This document shows positions 43,990 through 53,392 of a stretch of 64,000 nt of DNA, piece after piece (position 1 is the stretch's first letter; every line of letters begins with the position of its first letter). Source of the stretch: Lipingzhangella_A rawalii (GTDB taxonomy: Bacteria > Actinomycetota > Actinomycetes > Streptosporangiales > Streptosporangiaceae). The position numbers and the translations under genes were made by a program. Location of the stretch: NCBI RefSeq assembly GCF_031628175.1, contig NZ_JAVLVT010000001.1, positions 310,001-374,000 on the forward strand, written 5' to 3'. The notes below the pieces were generated by a model, which worked only from the letters and a program-made list of their open reading frames with translations, ran no database searches and had not been told where the DNA came from.

Positions 43990-44834
43990 GGTGGCCCGTC
44001 GTTCGTCCTTCCGGTGCTGTGCGTGCTGGGGACGGCGGTCCCGGGCCACTGGCCGCGTTCCGTGAGGACCCGGCGCAGCGCCACGGTGTTGTCGGTGACG
44101 ATGCCATCCACCCCAGCGTCGAGCAGCCGGTGCATGGTGGATGCCTCGTTCACGGTCCACACATGCACCTGCATGCCGTGCCGGTGCGCGGTCCGGATCA
44201 GGTCCCGGGTCAACAGTGGGAAGCCACGAATATGCCGGGGGATCTGGACACAGCCGACACCACGACGCACCAGCAGTGACAACGCCCGGCTCCAAGCGCC
44301 GACTCTGATCCGGGCTACGTCCACGGGGCCCGCCGACATGCACACCGGCCGGTCCAGGATCCGACGAGCCCGTTCCAGGCGAGCCTGCGAGAAGGAGCCG
44401 ACACACACCCGGCGCCAGGACCGCGTGCGGCGCAGGGCCCGTGCCAGCGGCTCCACGGCCCGATCATCCTTGATGTCGATGTTGAGACGGACCCGCGGCC
44501 AGGCATCCAGCAGTTCCTCCAGGCTCGGCACGGTCTCCCGGCCACCGACCCGGGCACGGCGAATTTCGGCGTAGTCCAGTTCCGCGATGGCCCCATCGCG
44601 GTCGGTCACCCGGTCGAGGGTGGCATCGTGGAAGGCCATGGCGACGCCGTCGCGGGAGGCGTGGATATCGGTCTCCAGGTACTGGTATCCGAGCTCGACT
44701 GCGTTCCGGAACGCGGGCAGGGTGTTTTCCAGGAGCAAGGCGTCGCGCCCCGGGGGACCTTCGGTGTCGGTCAACCAGCCGCCCCGGTGGGCCAGAGCGA
44801 TCGGGGGACGGATGTCCAGATAGTGGTTGGTCAA
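43986..44834 (-). CDS. Glycerophosphodiester phosphodiesterase family protein
   Basis: 282 residues. The GDPD TIM-barrel motifs are ALAHRGG (first catalytic His), ENTLPAFRNAVELGYQYLETDIHASRDGVAMAFHD (metal-binding Glu and Asp, second His), and VHVWTVNEASTMHRLLDAGVDGIVTD at the end. Such enzymes release glycerol-3-phosphate from glycerophosphodiesters. No signal peptide is seen, so it should be cytoplasmic. The TTG start has GGGAGG just upstream. Confidence 0.92.
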   Translation of the reverse strand: MTNHYLDIRPPIALAHRGGWLTDTEGPPGRDALLLENTLPAFRNAVELGYQYLETDIHASRDGVAMAFHDATLDRVTDRDGAIAELDYAEIRRARVGGRETVPSLEELLDAWPRVRLNIDIKDDRAVEPLARALRRTRSWRRVCVGSFSQARLERARRILDRPVCMSAGPVDVARIRVGAWSRALSLLVRRGVGCVQIPRHIRGFPLLTRDLIRTAHRHGMQVHVWTVNEASTMHRLLDAGVDGIVTDNTVALRRVLTERGQWPGTAVPSTHSTGRTNDGPP

Positions 44835-44922
44835 CGTTCCTCCCAGTGAGCCCCGGGGTGCACGCCCGGGACAGGGTCCGGTCAGTATGCTCAGCAGGGG
44901 CGAACCGCTGGAGAACAGGGGA

Positions 44923-45579
44923 TCACGTGTCGGTGTCGAATCCGGTCGCGCGGATCGTGATGTTCAAGCGCCCCTCCGCGAGCCCACAGCGTGGGTCGGC
45001 CGTGTTCGGGTGGATCCGAACCACCCCATGGTGGGCCATACGTGTCGGACCTCCGAAGACGAACAGGTCGCCGCTGCCCAACTCGATGTCCGTGTAGGGG
45101 CGGCTTCGCGTTTCGGTGTTGCCGAAGCGGAACACACAGCTGTCTCCCAGGCTCACGGAGATGACCGGGGCGTCGCTGCGTTCGTCCCGGTCCTGGTGCA
45201 TGCCCATCCGGGCCGTGGAGTCGTAGAAGTTGACCAGGGCGACGTCGTAGTGGGCTTCGTGGGCACCGTCCGGAGGCGTGTCGCCGTAGGCGTCCGCGAG
45301 TGCACGTCGCGCCAGCTGCTCCAGCTCCTGGGGGAATGGCTGGACGGGCTGGCCGTCGGGAAGAACCGAGGTGTAGCGATAGGGGCGCCAGTACCAACCG
45401 AGTGCGGTCATCCGGACGCTCATCACCCCGCCTCGGGTGCGGTGTTGGTGCAGTCCACCAGGTCCCTGCGCCCAGGACCGGCAGGTGTCCACCAGCCTGC
45501 GTTGACGCCCCGGATCCAGCCAGCCCGGTAGGTGGACAGCGCCGGGGGCGATCTCGATTCGTGGGATCTCAAACAGCAT
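44923..45579 (-). CDS. alkB: AlkB-type 2-oxoglutarate/Fe(II) dioxygenase
   Basis: 218 residues. AlkB enzymes remove methyl groups from alkylated DNA or RNA bases. The iron ligands are in MGMHQDRDE (His and Asp) and GGPTRMAHHGV (distal His), followed by RLNITIRATG with the Arg that holds 2-oxoglutarate. YDVALVNFYDSTARMGMH is the family's typical nucleotide-lid region. It is on the same strand as the OsmC gene upstream, separated by a long inverted repeat. Confidence 0.92.
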   Translation of the reverse strand: MLFEIPRIEIAPGAVHLPGWLDPGRQRRLVDTCRSWAQGPGGLHQHRTRGGVMSVRMTALGWYWRPYRYTSVLPDGQPVQPFPQELEQLARRALADAYGDTPPDGAHEAHYDVALVNFYDSTARMGMHQDRDERSDAPVISVSLGDSCVFRFGNTETRSRPYTDIELGSGDLFVFGGPTRMAHHGVVRIHPNTADPRCGLAEGRLNITIRATGFDTDT

Positions 45580-45596
45580 GTGTGTCCTTGTTCTGA

Positions 45597-45655
45597 TCGG
45601 TGACCGGGTGGTGTGCTCACGGATCGGCCCCTGGCTTCTGCGCCCCGGTCACCGA
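45597..45655. terminator. Inverted repeat between the OsmC and alkB genes
   Basis: TCGGTGACCGGG (45597-45608) and CCCGGTCACCGA (45644-45655) are exact 12-bp arms with a 35-base loop. It lies just after the OsmC stop on its strand and before alkB, so it may separate the two transcripts. Confidence 0.5.
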
Positions 45656-45662
45656 CCGCGCC

Positions 45663-46088
45663 TCACTCCAGAGTGGCGTCCAGCGTGATGGTGGTTCCGG
45701 TCAGGGCCTTGCTGACCGGGCAGTTGGCCTTGGCTTCCTCGGCGGCGGAGGTGAAGTCGGCGGCGGAGATGTCGGTGACCTGCGCCCGAACCGTGAGATG
45801 GCTGCCGGTGATGCCCTCCCCGGCCTGGAAACTGACCTCGGCGGTGACCCGCACGCTCGTGGGCTGGTATCCGGCCTTGGTGAGGCCGTTGGTGAGCGCC
45901 ATGGACATACAGGACGAATGCGCCGCGGCGATCAGCTCCTCGGGGCTGGTCACGCTATCCGAGCCCTCGGCGCGGGCCTTCCAGGTCACCTCGGTCTCGG
46001 GAAGCGCCGAGGAGTCGACCGTGACGGTGCCACCGCCGGTGGCCAGGTCGCCCTGCCATTGGGCGTGTGCGCTGCGGACTGCTGCCAT
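45663..46088 (-). CDS. OsmC/Ohr-family peroxiredoxin
   Basis: 141 residues. The OsmC fold has two redox cysteines, in AHSSCMSMAL and KANCPVSKAL, that reduce organic hydroperoxides; the Arg and Glu of the pocket are in WKARAEGSD and SPEELIAAAH. The subfamily looks like OsmC rather than OhrA. AAGGAG precedes the ATG at 46088. It is divergent from the GT2 gene, which has a strong leaderless promoter. Confidence 0.9.
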   Translation of the reverse strand: MAAVRSAHAQWQGDLATGGGTVTVDSSALPETEVTWKARAEGSDSVTSPEELIAAAHSSCMSMALTNGLTKAGYQPTSVRVTAEVSFQAGEGITGSHLTVRAQVTDISAADFTSAAEEAKANCPVSKALTGTTITLDATLE

Positions 46089-46246
46089 CGCGAGAACTCC
46101 TTGGATCGAATCTGTCACTGGGATGGCCCCGCGCACACCTCGTGGTGCGGGGCACGGTCCCTGAATACCAGGGTGTGGAGCGCGGCCCGACCACCGCGGT
46201 GGTCCGAAGTTTCTGGGTGTCTCTGTCGTACGCCGTCACATTCCCG

Positions 46247-46252
46247 TATAGT
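46247..46252 (+). promoter_or_regulatory. -10 element (TATAGT) for the leaderless GT2 gene
   Basis: TATAGT ends six bases before GTG 46259; no ribosome site. It is the best -10 match among the leaderless starts in this window. Confidence 0.6.
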
Positions 46253-46258
46253 TACAGT

Positions 46259-47821
46259 GTGCAATCAATCTTGTTCGAAAAGTCACTGTCCGTCGATGCG
46301 GGACATCCTGATTGCGCGCCCCCAATCTTCCGAAACGACTGGCGGGTGGTGCAGCCGCCGACGCTGGGGGCGTGGACACCCACGCGGTCAGTGAGCGTGG
46401 TGATCCCAGCGTACGGCGGGCAGTCCGGAGTGGACCGGACCCTGGCGGCGTTGGCTGCACAGAGTTATCCGGGCCATCTGCTCGAAGTCGTGGTTGTCGA
46501 CGACAACACGGCACCCCCGCTCCAGCTCCCCGAGGTGCGTCCGAGCAACTGTCGGCTGGTGCGAGCCCCGGACAACGGCTGGGGAACGGGTCATGCGCGG
46601 GCCTATGGCGCACATCTCGCCACCGGCGAGATCCTGTGCTGGCTCGACTCCGATCTGGTCCCAACGGTGCACCATATCGAGGCCCATGCCCGGTGGCACC
46701 ACGCCCACCCGGAGGTGGTAACCCTCGGCATCGCCTACACCCAGGACCCCGAGCGGGCCGTGGCGCATCCGCACGTGCAGGATCTGGTGGCGAGCACCAA
46801 CGGCCTCTGCCGGATCGGCCACCTCGGTTTCCAGGCCTACGTGGGGGCCGCGTCCGCTGTTCCCCGGTGGCTGTACGAGGAGACCGGGGGGCTGGATCCG
46901 ACTCTCGGACCGGGGCAGGATCTGGAGTTCGGGTACCGACTGTGGCAGGCCGGGGCGGTCCTCGTGCCCGAGCGGCGCGCTGTCGCCCACTACACCGACG
47001 CGGCACCCCAGGCGACACTGTCCCGCACCCGAGCGCCCACGCGTCGCCTACGCACCGGGCGGCTCGCAGAGGTCATGCCCCAGCCGCGTTCCGACCGTAC
47101 GCCGACGGCGGCGCAGCGGGCCACGGTGCCACTGGTGCGGGTGTCGGTGCAGGCGTTGGGGTACTCGGTGGCCCAGGTGCGCGCCACGGTCGACTCCCTA
47201 CTCAGCGAACCGGGAGCCGATCTGAGCGTCGCGTTGGTGGCACCGTGGAGCCGGCTGGACACCGTCGCCGACCGTGCGGCGCAACACTCGCGGGAACTGG
47301 GACGTGAGGACCTGCTGGAGCTCCAGCTGGTGCAGGCAAACTACCTTGGGGACAGCCGTGTGGTGTTCACGGAATCTCCCCCGCGCACAGGGTTCCCCTC
47401 GCCCTATCTCCTGGAGATTCCCACGGGCGTACGGCTGCGGCCCGCGACCGTGCGCTGGCTGATCGCCAGGTCGGACCGGGCGCAGGCTGGTCTCCTGGAG
47501 CTCTCCACCGCCGGGGAGGGGAAACCGGCCCGGTTGTGGCGATGCCGTTCGGTGACCCGGGCCCTGCGGGTGCGAGAGTGCGGCGAGTCCTGGGCCCAGG
47601 CGGTGGCTCGGGTGCACGGTCGTTACCGCATTCGAGTCGAACAGGAGGAGCTCGAGGGTCCGGACGGTGGTGGTGCCCCAACCCCAGCAGCGTTCGTTGG
47701 TCTACCGGAGCTGTGCAGCCTGGCGCCGCCCAAGCCGCGCTGGTGGGCCTGGCTGCGTCGGGTGCGTGGATGGCTACGTCACTGTCGGTTTACTCCTGGC
47801 CGGAGGTCCACCGCTCGATGA
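46259..47821 (+). CDS. Family 2 glycosyltransferase
   Basis: 520 residues. The GT-A fold begins with SVVIPAYGGQSGVDRTLAALAAQSYPGHLLEVVVVDDN; the metal-binding DxD is in CWLDSDLVPTVHH and a later ED motif is in LGPGQDLEFGYRLWQAG. The C-terminal ~200 residues are unlike other GT2 proteins, with a second alpha/beta segment and an Arg/Trp-rich end. No membrane helix is obvious, so it probably acts in the cytoplasm on an unknown glycan or lipid. The stop lies 32 bases inside the convergent aroQ gene. Confidence 0.82.
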   Translation: MQSILFEKSLSVDAGHPDCAPPIFRNDWRVVQPPTLGAWTPTRSVSVVIPAYGGQSGVDRTLAALAAQSYPGHLLEVVVVDDNTAPPLQLPEVRPSNCRLVRAPDNGWGTGHARAYGAHLATGEILCWLDSDLVPTVHHIEAHARWHHAHPEVVTLGIAYTQDPERAVAHPHVQDLVASTNGLCRIGHLGFQAYVGAASAVPRWLYEETGGLDPTLGPGQDLEFGYRLWQAGAVLVPERRAVAHYTDAAPQATLSRTRAPTRRLRTGRLAEVMPQPRSDRTPTAAQRATVPLVRVSVQALGYSVAQVRATVDSLLSEPGADLSVALVAPWSRLDTVADRAAQHSRELGREDLLELQLVQANYLGDSRVVFTESPPRTGFPSPYLLEIPTGVRLRPATVRWLIARSDRAQAGLLELSTAGEGKPARLWRCRSVTRALRVRECGESWAQAVARVHGRYRIRVEQEELEGPDGGGAPTPAAFVGLPELCSLAPPKPRWWAWLRRVRGWLRHCRFTPGRRSTAR

Positions 47822-48251
47822 CGGCCCGCAGCCCCAGCTCGTAGCCGAACACACCGCAGCCGACGATGTAGCCGGAGGCCACCGCAGCGGTTAGCGAGGT
47901 GTGCCGGAAGGATTCCCGGGCGTAGACGTTGGAGATGTGTACCTCCACGTAGGGGGTTGGAACCGCGTCCACGGCATCGCGCAGCGCCACGCTAGTGTGC
48001 GCGTAGGCGCCGGGGTTGCAGACGATACCCGCGCTCCCGTGCGCGGCGTGGACCTGTTCCACGAGCTCGCCCTCATGGTTGCTCTGCACACAGGTCACCC
48101 GCACGCCGAGCTCCGCACCCAGGTCACGCAGGCGCTGTTCCACCTGGGGCAGTGTCGTCGATCCGTACTGGTGGGGGTCGCGTTGACCCAGCAGGTTCAG
48201 GTTCGGGCCGTTGAGCAGGAGTACGGTGGGGCGTTCGCCGGACTCGGCCAC
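47790..48251 (-). CDS. aroQ: Type II 3-dehydroquinate dehydratase
   Basis: 153 residues, the normal length of this dodecameric enzyme, which converts 3-dehydroquinate to 3-dehydroshikimate in the shikimate pathway. VLLLNGPNLNLLGQRDPHQYG carries the active-site Asn, Arg and Tyr; NPGAYAHTSVALRDA and VEVHISNVYARESFRHTS hold the substrate and catalytic His. The start is GTG. It shares 32 bases with the end of the GT2 gene. Confidence 0.95.
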   Translation of the reverse strand: MAESGERPTVLLLNGPNLNLLGQRDPHQYGSTTLPQVEQRLRDLGAELGVRVTCVQSNHEGELVEQVHAAHGSAGIVCNPGAYAHTSVALRDAVDAVPTPYVEVHISNVYARESFRHTSLTAAVASGYIVGCGVFGYELGLRAVIERWTSGQE

Positions 48252-48296
48252 GTGGGATCCCCTCGGCTGTGTCGACTCGTGTGTGGGACAGCGATT

Positions 48297-50807
48297 CTAC
48301 AGACGTTCCACGCCCGCCACCGTGATCGCTGCGTACCCCGCGGCGTCGGAGGCGGCAAGATCCACATCGGCGAGAATCGCCCAGTCGCGGTCCCCGGCAG
48401 GGTCGTCCAGCACCTGGCGCACCCGCCACACCCCCTCCGCCTCGGTGATCTGCACCAGGGTGGGCCCACGGGCATCCGGACCGATTCCGATTTCCTCATG
48501 CTCGGCGAAATAGGCCGCCAGGGCGTTCTGCCACCGGTCGGCGTCCCATCCGGTCGCACCATCCAGCTCGCCAAGCTCGTCGTAGCGCCCCAGGGCGGCC
48601 AGCTCCACCCGCCGGAACATGGCGTTGCGGACCAGCACCCGAAAGGCGCGGTGGTTGGCGGTGACAGGTGTGGTCTCTTCCTCCGTGTCCGGGTCACGGT
48701 CGGTTTCCGGATCGACCGAGGGGTTGGCCAGGCGTTCCCACTCGTCCAGGAGGCTGGAGTCCACCTGGCGCACCAGCTCACCCAGCCACTCCACGAGGTC
48801 GTGCACGTCCTCGGTCTTGGCGTCCTCGGGCACGGTCTGACTGACCGCCTTGTAGGCGCTGGCGAGGTAGCGCAGCACGATTCCCTCGGAGCGGGCCAGC
48901 TCGTAGTGGCCGACATACTCGGTGAAGGTCATCGCCCGTTCGTAGAGATCGCGCACCACCGACTTGGGACGGAGCGGATGGTCGCCAACCCAGGGATGGC
49001 CACGCCGGTAGGTCTCGTAGGCGTGCTCAAGAAGCTCCTCCAGAGGCCGCGGATGGGTGATCTCCTCCAGCCGCTCCATTCGCTCCTCGTACTCGATCCC
49101 CTCCGCTTTCATCGCTGCGACCGCTTCGGCCTTGGCCTTGTTCGTTTGGGCGGCCAGGATCTGGCGTGGGTCGTCGAGCGTGGCCTCGATGATCGAGAGC
49201 AGATCCAGGGCATAGCTGGGCGAATCCCGGTCCAACAGTTCGAATGCCGCCAGGGCGAAGGTCGACAGCGGCTGGTTCAGTGCGAAGTCCGCCTGGAGGT
49301 CGACGGTCAGCCGGACCCACCGTCCCTGCTCGTCCGGAGTGTCCAGCTCCTCCACGACTCCGCCGGCGCGCAGGGACCGATAGATCCCGACGGCTTCCCG
49401 AATGTGTCGCCGTTGGGAAGCAGGATCCTCATGGTTGTCGCGCAGCAGGTGCCGCATCGCTGCCAGGGCGTTTCCGGGACGCCCGATGACACTCAACAGC
49501 ATCGCGTTGGTGACCTTGAATCGGGAACGCAGCGGTTCCGGCTGCGCGGCCACCAGGCGTTCAAAGGCGGTCTCGTCCCAGGCGACGAATCCCTCCGGCG
49601 GCTTCTTACGCACAACCTTACGGCGCTTCTTGGGGTCGTCGCCCGCCTTGGCCAGCGCCTTCTCGTTCTCCACCACGTGCTCGGGGGCCTGCACGACCAC
49701 ACTGCCGGCCGTGTCGAAACCGGCCCTGCCGGCCCGGCCCGCGATCTGGTGGAACTCACGGGCGGTGAGCCGACGCACCTTCGAACCGTCATACTTGGAC
49801 AGGGCGGTCAGCAGGACTGTGCGGATCGGCACGTTCACCCCGACCCCCAGCGTGTCGGTGCCGCAGATGACCTTGAGTAAACCGGCCTGGGCCAGGCGTT
49901 CCACCAGACGTCGGTACTTGGGCAGCATGCCCGCGTGATGCACCCCGATTCCGTGGCGCACATACCGGGAGAGGTTCCTGCCGAAGCGTGTCGTGAACCG
50001 GAATCCACCAATTTCCTCGGCGATCGCATCCTTCTCGGCGCGGGTGCACATATTGATGCTGGTGAGGGCCTGTGCCTGGCTCATCGCCGCGGCCTGGGTG
50101 AAGTGCACGATGTACACGGGGGCCTGATGGGTGCTGAGCAGCTCCTCCAAGGTCTCGTGGAGGGGAGTGGTGCGGTAACTGTAGGACAGCGGCACCGGTC
50201 GGGTCGCTGAGGTCACGACCGCTGTGGTACGGCCGGTGCGGCGGGTGAGATCCTCCTTGAAGAAGGACACGTCGCCGAGCGTGGCCGACATCAACAGGAA
50301 CTGTGCCTGTGGAAGTTCGATCAACGGAACCTGCCAGGCCCAGCCCCGGTCTGGCTCACCGTAGAAATGAAACTCGTCCATCACCACGGTGCCGATATCC
50401 GCCTCCGTCCCCTCGGCCAGGGCGATCTGGGCGAGCACCTCCGCGGTACAGCACACGATGGGGGCGTCTGCGTTGACGCTGGCGTCGCCGGTGAGCATGC
50501 CCACGTTCTCCGTTCCGAAGACGGAACAGAGGTCGAAGAACTTCTCCGAGACCAGCGCCTTGATCGGAGCGGTGTAGAACACACACTGGTCGCGGGCAAG
50601 TGCCGCGAACAGTGCGCCCGTCGCCACCAGGCTCTTACCGGAGCCAGTGGGGGTGTTGAGGATGACGTTGGCCCCGGAGACGAGCTCGATCAACGCTTCC
50701 TCCTGGGCCGGGTACAACTCGAGCCCCTGGGAGCCAGCCCACTCCTCGAAGGCCAGGTACAGGGTGTCGGGATCCGGGTCCTTCGGTAGCGCGTCGATGA
50801 GTCTCAC
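48297..50807 (-). CDS. DEAD/DEAH-box helicase of the DUF3516 (Ski2-like) group
   Basis: 836 residues. Motif I is NTPTGSGKS, motif II MDEFHFY, motif III SATLGD, and the second RecA domain has GIGVHHAGMLPKYRRLVERLAQ and AGRAGRAGFDTAGS. The C-terminal half is the DUF3516 region, lacking a DSHCT domain. It is similar in the core to HelY at 19922 but belongs to a different actinobacterial subgroup. A role in RNA turnover is likely. GTG 50807 begins at the conserved RLIDALP; the ribosome site is weak. Confidence 0.9.
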   Translation of the reverse strand: MRLIDALPKDPDPDTLYLAFEEWAGSQGLELYPAQEEALIELVSGANVILNTPTGSGKSLVATGALFAALARDQCVFYTAPIKALVSEKFFDLCSVFGTENVGMLTGDASVNADAPIVCCTAEVLAQIALAEGTEADIGTVVMDEFHFYGEPDRGWAWQVPLIELPQAQFLLMSATLGDVSFFKEDLTRRTGRTTAVVTSATRPVPLSYSYRTTPLHETLEELLSTHQAPVYIVHFTQAAAMSQAQALTSINMCTRAEKDAIAEEIGGFRFTTRFGRNLSRYVRHGIGVHHAGMLPKYRRLVERLAQAGLLKVICGTDTLGVGVNVPIRTVLLTALSKYDGSKVRRLTAREFHQIAGRAGRAGFDTAGSVVVQAPEHVVENEKALAKAGDDPKKRRKVVRKKPPEGFVAWDETAFERLVAAQPEPLRSRFKVTNAMLLSVIGRPGNALAAMRHLLRDNHEDPASQRRHIREAVGIYRSLRAGGVVEELDTPDEQGRWVRLTVDLQADFALNQPLSTFALAAFELLDRDSPSYALDLLSIIEATLDDPRQILAAQTNKAKAEAVAAMKAEGIEYEERMERLEEITHPRPLEELLEHAYETYRRGHPWVGDHPLRPKSVVRDLYERAMTFTEYVGHYELARSEGIVLRYLASAYKAVSQTVPEDAKTEDVHDLVEWLGELVRQVDSSLLDEWERLANPSVDPETDRDPDTEEETTPVTANHRAFRVLVRNAMFRRVELAALGRYDELGELDGATGWDADRWQNALAAYFAEHEEIGIGPDARGPTLVQITEAEGVWRVRQVLDDPAGDRDWAILADVDLAASDAAGYAAITVAGVERL

Positions 50808-50998
50808 CCGTCCATGGTGCCTTGTCGCAGCGGGTGAGTGGGCCGCCCCGGAGACCGTCGGGACTGCCCAGGCGAACAACGGCGAGCCCTCGGGTAGGCA
50901 GGACCGCTACCCTCCATCAGCGGCCCATCCCGCAGGAGCCGGGTGGTTTGGCCACCCCCCTCGGAGTGCCCGGTGTGGGTTGCGGTACCCGTGGAGCT

Positions 50999-51790
50999 AT
51001 GACACACGTGCTTCATCTCCTGTCCGTCCACGACGAACAGTGGGACGAGGACGGACTACTGCGGCCCGCCTCGCTCCACGACGAGGGCTTCGTCCACGCC
51101 AGTGACAGTGCACACACCCTGCTGGCGGTCGCCAACTTCCTCTACCGCAACGCCTCGGCGCCACTGGTCGCCCTCGTCCTCGACGTGGAGCGGCTCGGGT
51201 GCACGGTGCGTTGGGAGGAGCCAAGCCCCGCCCCGCCGCCCGGGATTCCCGCCGGGACCACCTTCCCGCACATCTATGGTCCGCTGCGGCGGGAGGCGGT
51301 TGTCGACCGTCAGTACCTGCGCCCCGACCCCGACGGAGGGTATCTGGGGGTGGAACCACGCCCCGCGACCGCGGACATCCTGGACATGTACCCACATCCC
51401 GAAGGCGGATGGTTTCGCGAGACCTGGCGCACGGGCACCACCCTTACCCCCTCCGGATATTCGGGATCGCGCGCCACGGCAACCGCCATCCACTACCTAC
51501 TGGGTCCCGGCGAATCATCCCGGTGGCACCGGGTACGTTCCGACGAGCTGTGGATCTTCAATCGGGGCGGCCCACTGGAGCTCTCCCTCGGCGGTGACAC
51601 GTCCACACCCACCGCACCCACCACGATGCACCTCGGCCCCGAGCTTGAGCAGGGACAGCAGTGTCAGCTGCTCGTACCCAGCCAGACCTGGCAGTCGGCC
51701 CGCCCGGTGTCCGGGGAGTGCCTGGTGACCTGCGTCGTCTCGCCCGGCTTCGATTTTGCCGACTTCGAGGTCACCGCGAACGCAACCTGA
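50999..51790 (+). CDS. DUF952-DUF985 (cupin) fusion protein
   Basis: 263 residues. Residues 1-115 match DUF952: HVLHLLSVHDEQW, then DEGFVHASDSAHTLLAVANFLY and TFPHIYGPLRREAVVDR. Residues 125-263 match DUF985, a cupin barrel with HPEGGWFRETW, AIHYLLGPGESSRWHRVRSDELWIFNRG and LGPELEQGQQCQLLVPSQTWQSA. Both domains are usually separate small proteins; DUF952 resembles a glutathione S-transferase-unrelated fold of unknown role. The ATG follows a close GGAG. The fusion is continuous, without a frameshift. Confidence 0.85.
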   Translation: MTHVLHLLSVHDEQWDEDGLLRPASLHDEGFVHASDSAHTLLAVANFLYRNASAPLVALVLDVERLGCTVRWEEPSPAPPPGIPAGTTFPHIYGPLRREAVVDRQYLRPDPDGGYLGVEPRPATADILDMYPHPEGGWFRETWRTGTTLTPSGYSGSRATATAIHYLLGPGESSRWHRVRSDELWIFNRGGPLELSLGGDTSTPTAPTTMHLGPELEQGQQCQLLVPSQTWQSARPVSGECLVTCVVSPGFDFADFEVTANAT

Positions 51791-51854
51791 GCCGCGGTCA
51801 CCGCACGGGGCTTGGCCTCGTGCGGTAGCTGCGGTGGCACCATTTCCGTTGTTG

Positions 51855-53213
51855 TCAGTCGCTCAGGGCGCCCCGCATCACCCGGAATTTCGATCCGGCC
51901 TCGGCCAGTTCCGCCTCCGGGTCGGATCCGGCCACGATGCCGCATCCGGCGAACAGGCGGGCGCTCGAGCCCTCGACCAGTGCGCTGCGCAACGCGATCC
52001 CCCACTCGCCGGCCCCGTGGGCGTCGATCCAGCCCACGGGGCCCGCGTAGCGGCCGCGGTCCATGCCCTCCAACTCCCGGATCAGCTCCAGAGCTCGACC
52101 GGTGGGCGTGCCACCGACCGCGGCGGTCGGATGTAGGGCAGCGACAACGTCGAGGGTGGAGGTATCGGGACGCAACCGCGCCCGAACCGCGGAGGCCAGG
52201 TGCTGCACGTTACGCAGGCGCAGTAGTTCCGGCCCCCCGGGCACCGTGATGTCGGCGCACAGTGGAGCAAGCGTCTCGCGCAGGGACTCTACCGCGTAGC
52301 GGTGTTCTTCGGCGTCCTTGATCGATGCACACAGCTCGTCGGCGAGCTTCTCGTCCTCCGTGTCCGAGGCCCCGCGGGGGCGGGTCCCAGCGAGGACCAA
52401 TGACGAAACGGTGTCGGTGTCGGTCGCGGCTCGGCCCGACGAAGCCGTGGCGTCCGCGCCGGTGACTCCGGGGTTGGTGCTCGCAACGGCGCGGCGGAGG
52501 AGAAGTTCTGGGGTGGCGCCGACCAGTCCGTCGACCGCGAAGGTGTAGCAGTCGTCGAAATCGTGCGTCAGCCGCTTCAGTACGGTCCGGAGGTCGATGG
52601 TGTCCGCCGCGTGTGCGTACTGGTCGCGGGCGAGGACCACCTTGTCGAGCTCGCCGCGTTGGATGCGTCGAACCGCCGCGGCCACCGCGTGGACCCAGCG
52701 ACGGGGACCCAGCGCACCGGTGGTCCAGCGTAGGAGCCCCAATGGTGCAGGGTTTCCCGTTACCAGTTCCGGACTGGGTGCGGGCGCATCGGTCACCTCG
52801 GTCCCGGTGCGCGGAACAACCGTGGTGATCCACGCCTGACCATCTCGCCGCCCCACGATGATCTGGGGCACGATCAGGACCGACCCCGCGGAGGCAGGAT
52901 CGAAGGTGAAGCTGCCGAAGGCTACAGGGCCACAGCCGGGACGTTCCACGGTGTCCTGGACATGTGCGGCGTCCAAGAGCTCGTCGAACCAGGCGCGGGC
53001 CCGGGCGAATCGAGCCGTGCGCTGCTGGTCGGACGGGCCGTCCTCAGCGGGGAGCCGCAGCCGGGCGGCCTCGCCCCAGCCGACGAGGCCCTCCCCCCGC
53101 TGGATCCACGCGAGTGGCCGTGGGGTGGGCAGAATGTCGAGTAGCTGCGGGCAGTCGGGTAGTGGGGTCGTGCGTACCGTCAGGCGCGGCGGGAACCCAG
53201 GCACGTCATTCAC
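51855..53213 (-). CDS. Isochorismate synthase (MenF/EntC type)
   Basis: 452 residues. The chorismate-binding domain covers the second half: LDKVVLARDQ with the base Lys, FAVDGLVGATPELLLRR, LAGTRPRG, EHRYAVESLRETLAPL, LHPTAAVGGTP and GPVGWIDAHGAGEWGIALRSAL. The final strand is FAGCGIVAGSDPEAELAEAGSKFRVM. It produces isochorismate for menaquinone or a siderophore; no other men or siderophore genes are in the window, so menaquinone is a guess. The GTG start has only a weak ribosome site. Confidence 0.88.
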   Translation of the reverse strand: MNDVPGFPPRLTVRTTPLPDCPQLLDILPTPRPLAWIQRGEGLVGWGEAARLRLPAEDGPSDQQRTARFARARAWFDELLDAAHVQDTVERPGCGPVAFGSFTFDPASAGSVLIVPQIIVGRRDGQAWITTVVPRTGTEVTDAPAPSPELVTGNPAPLGLLRWTTGALGPRRWVHAVAAAVRRIQRGELDKVVLARDQYAHAADTIDLRTVLKRLTHDFDDCYTFAVDGLVGATPELLLRRAVASTNPGVTGADATASSGRAATDTDTVSSLVLAGTRPRGASDTEDEKLADELCASIKDAEEHRYAVESLRETLAPLCADITVPGGPELLRLRNVQHLASAVRARLRPDTSTLDVVAALHPTAAVGGTPTGRALELIRELEGMDRGRYAGPVGWIDAHGAGEWGIALRSALVEGSSARLFAGCGIVAGSDPEAELAEAGSKFRVMRGALSD

Positions 53214-53392
53214 GAAGTTCGAGTCTATGCGTCACCTTGGCGTGGCCCACCCCATGCCAGGGCACCCCCGGACGGCCGGACCGGCCGCCCGCGTCCTAGA
53301 ATCACGGTTCCCCGGGCCGTGTGCCGGCTCTCCGCAGACTCCGAGCGGCGTCGGTTGCGCGGCCACGCGCCCTTGGAAGGTGAACGCGCCCG

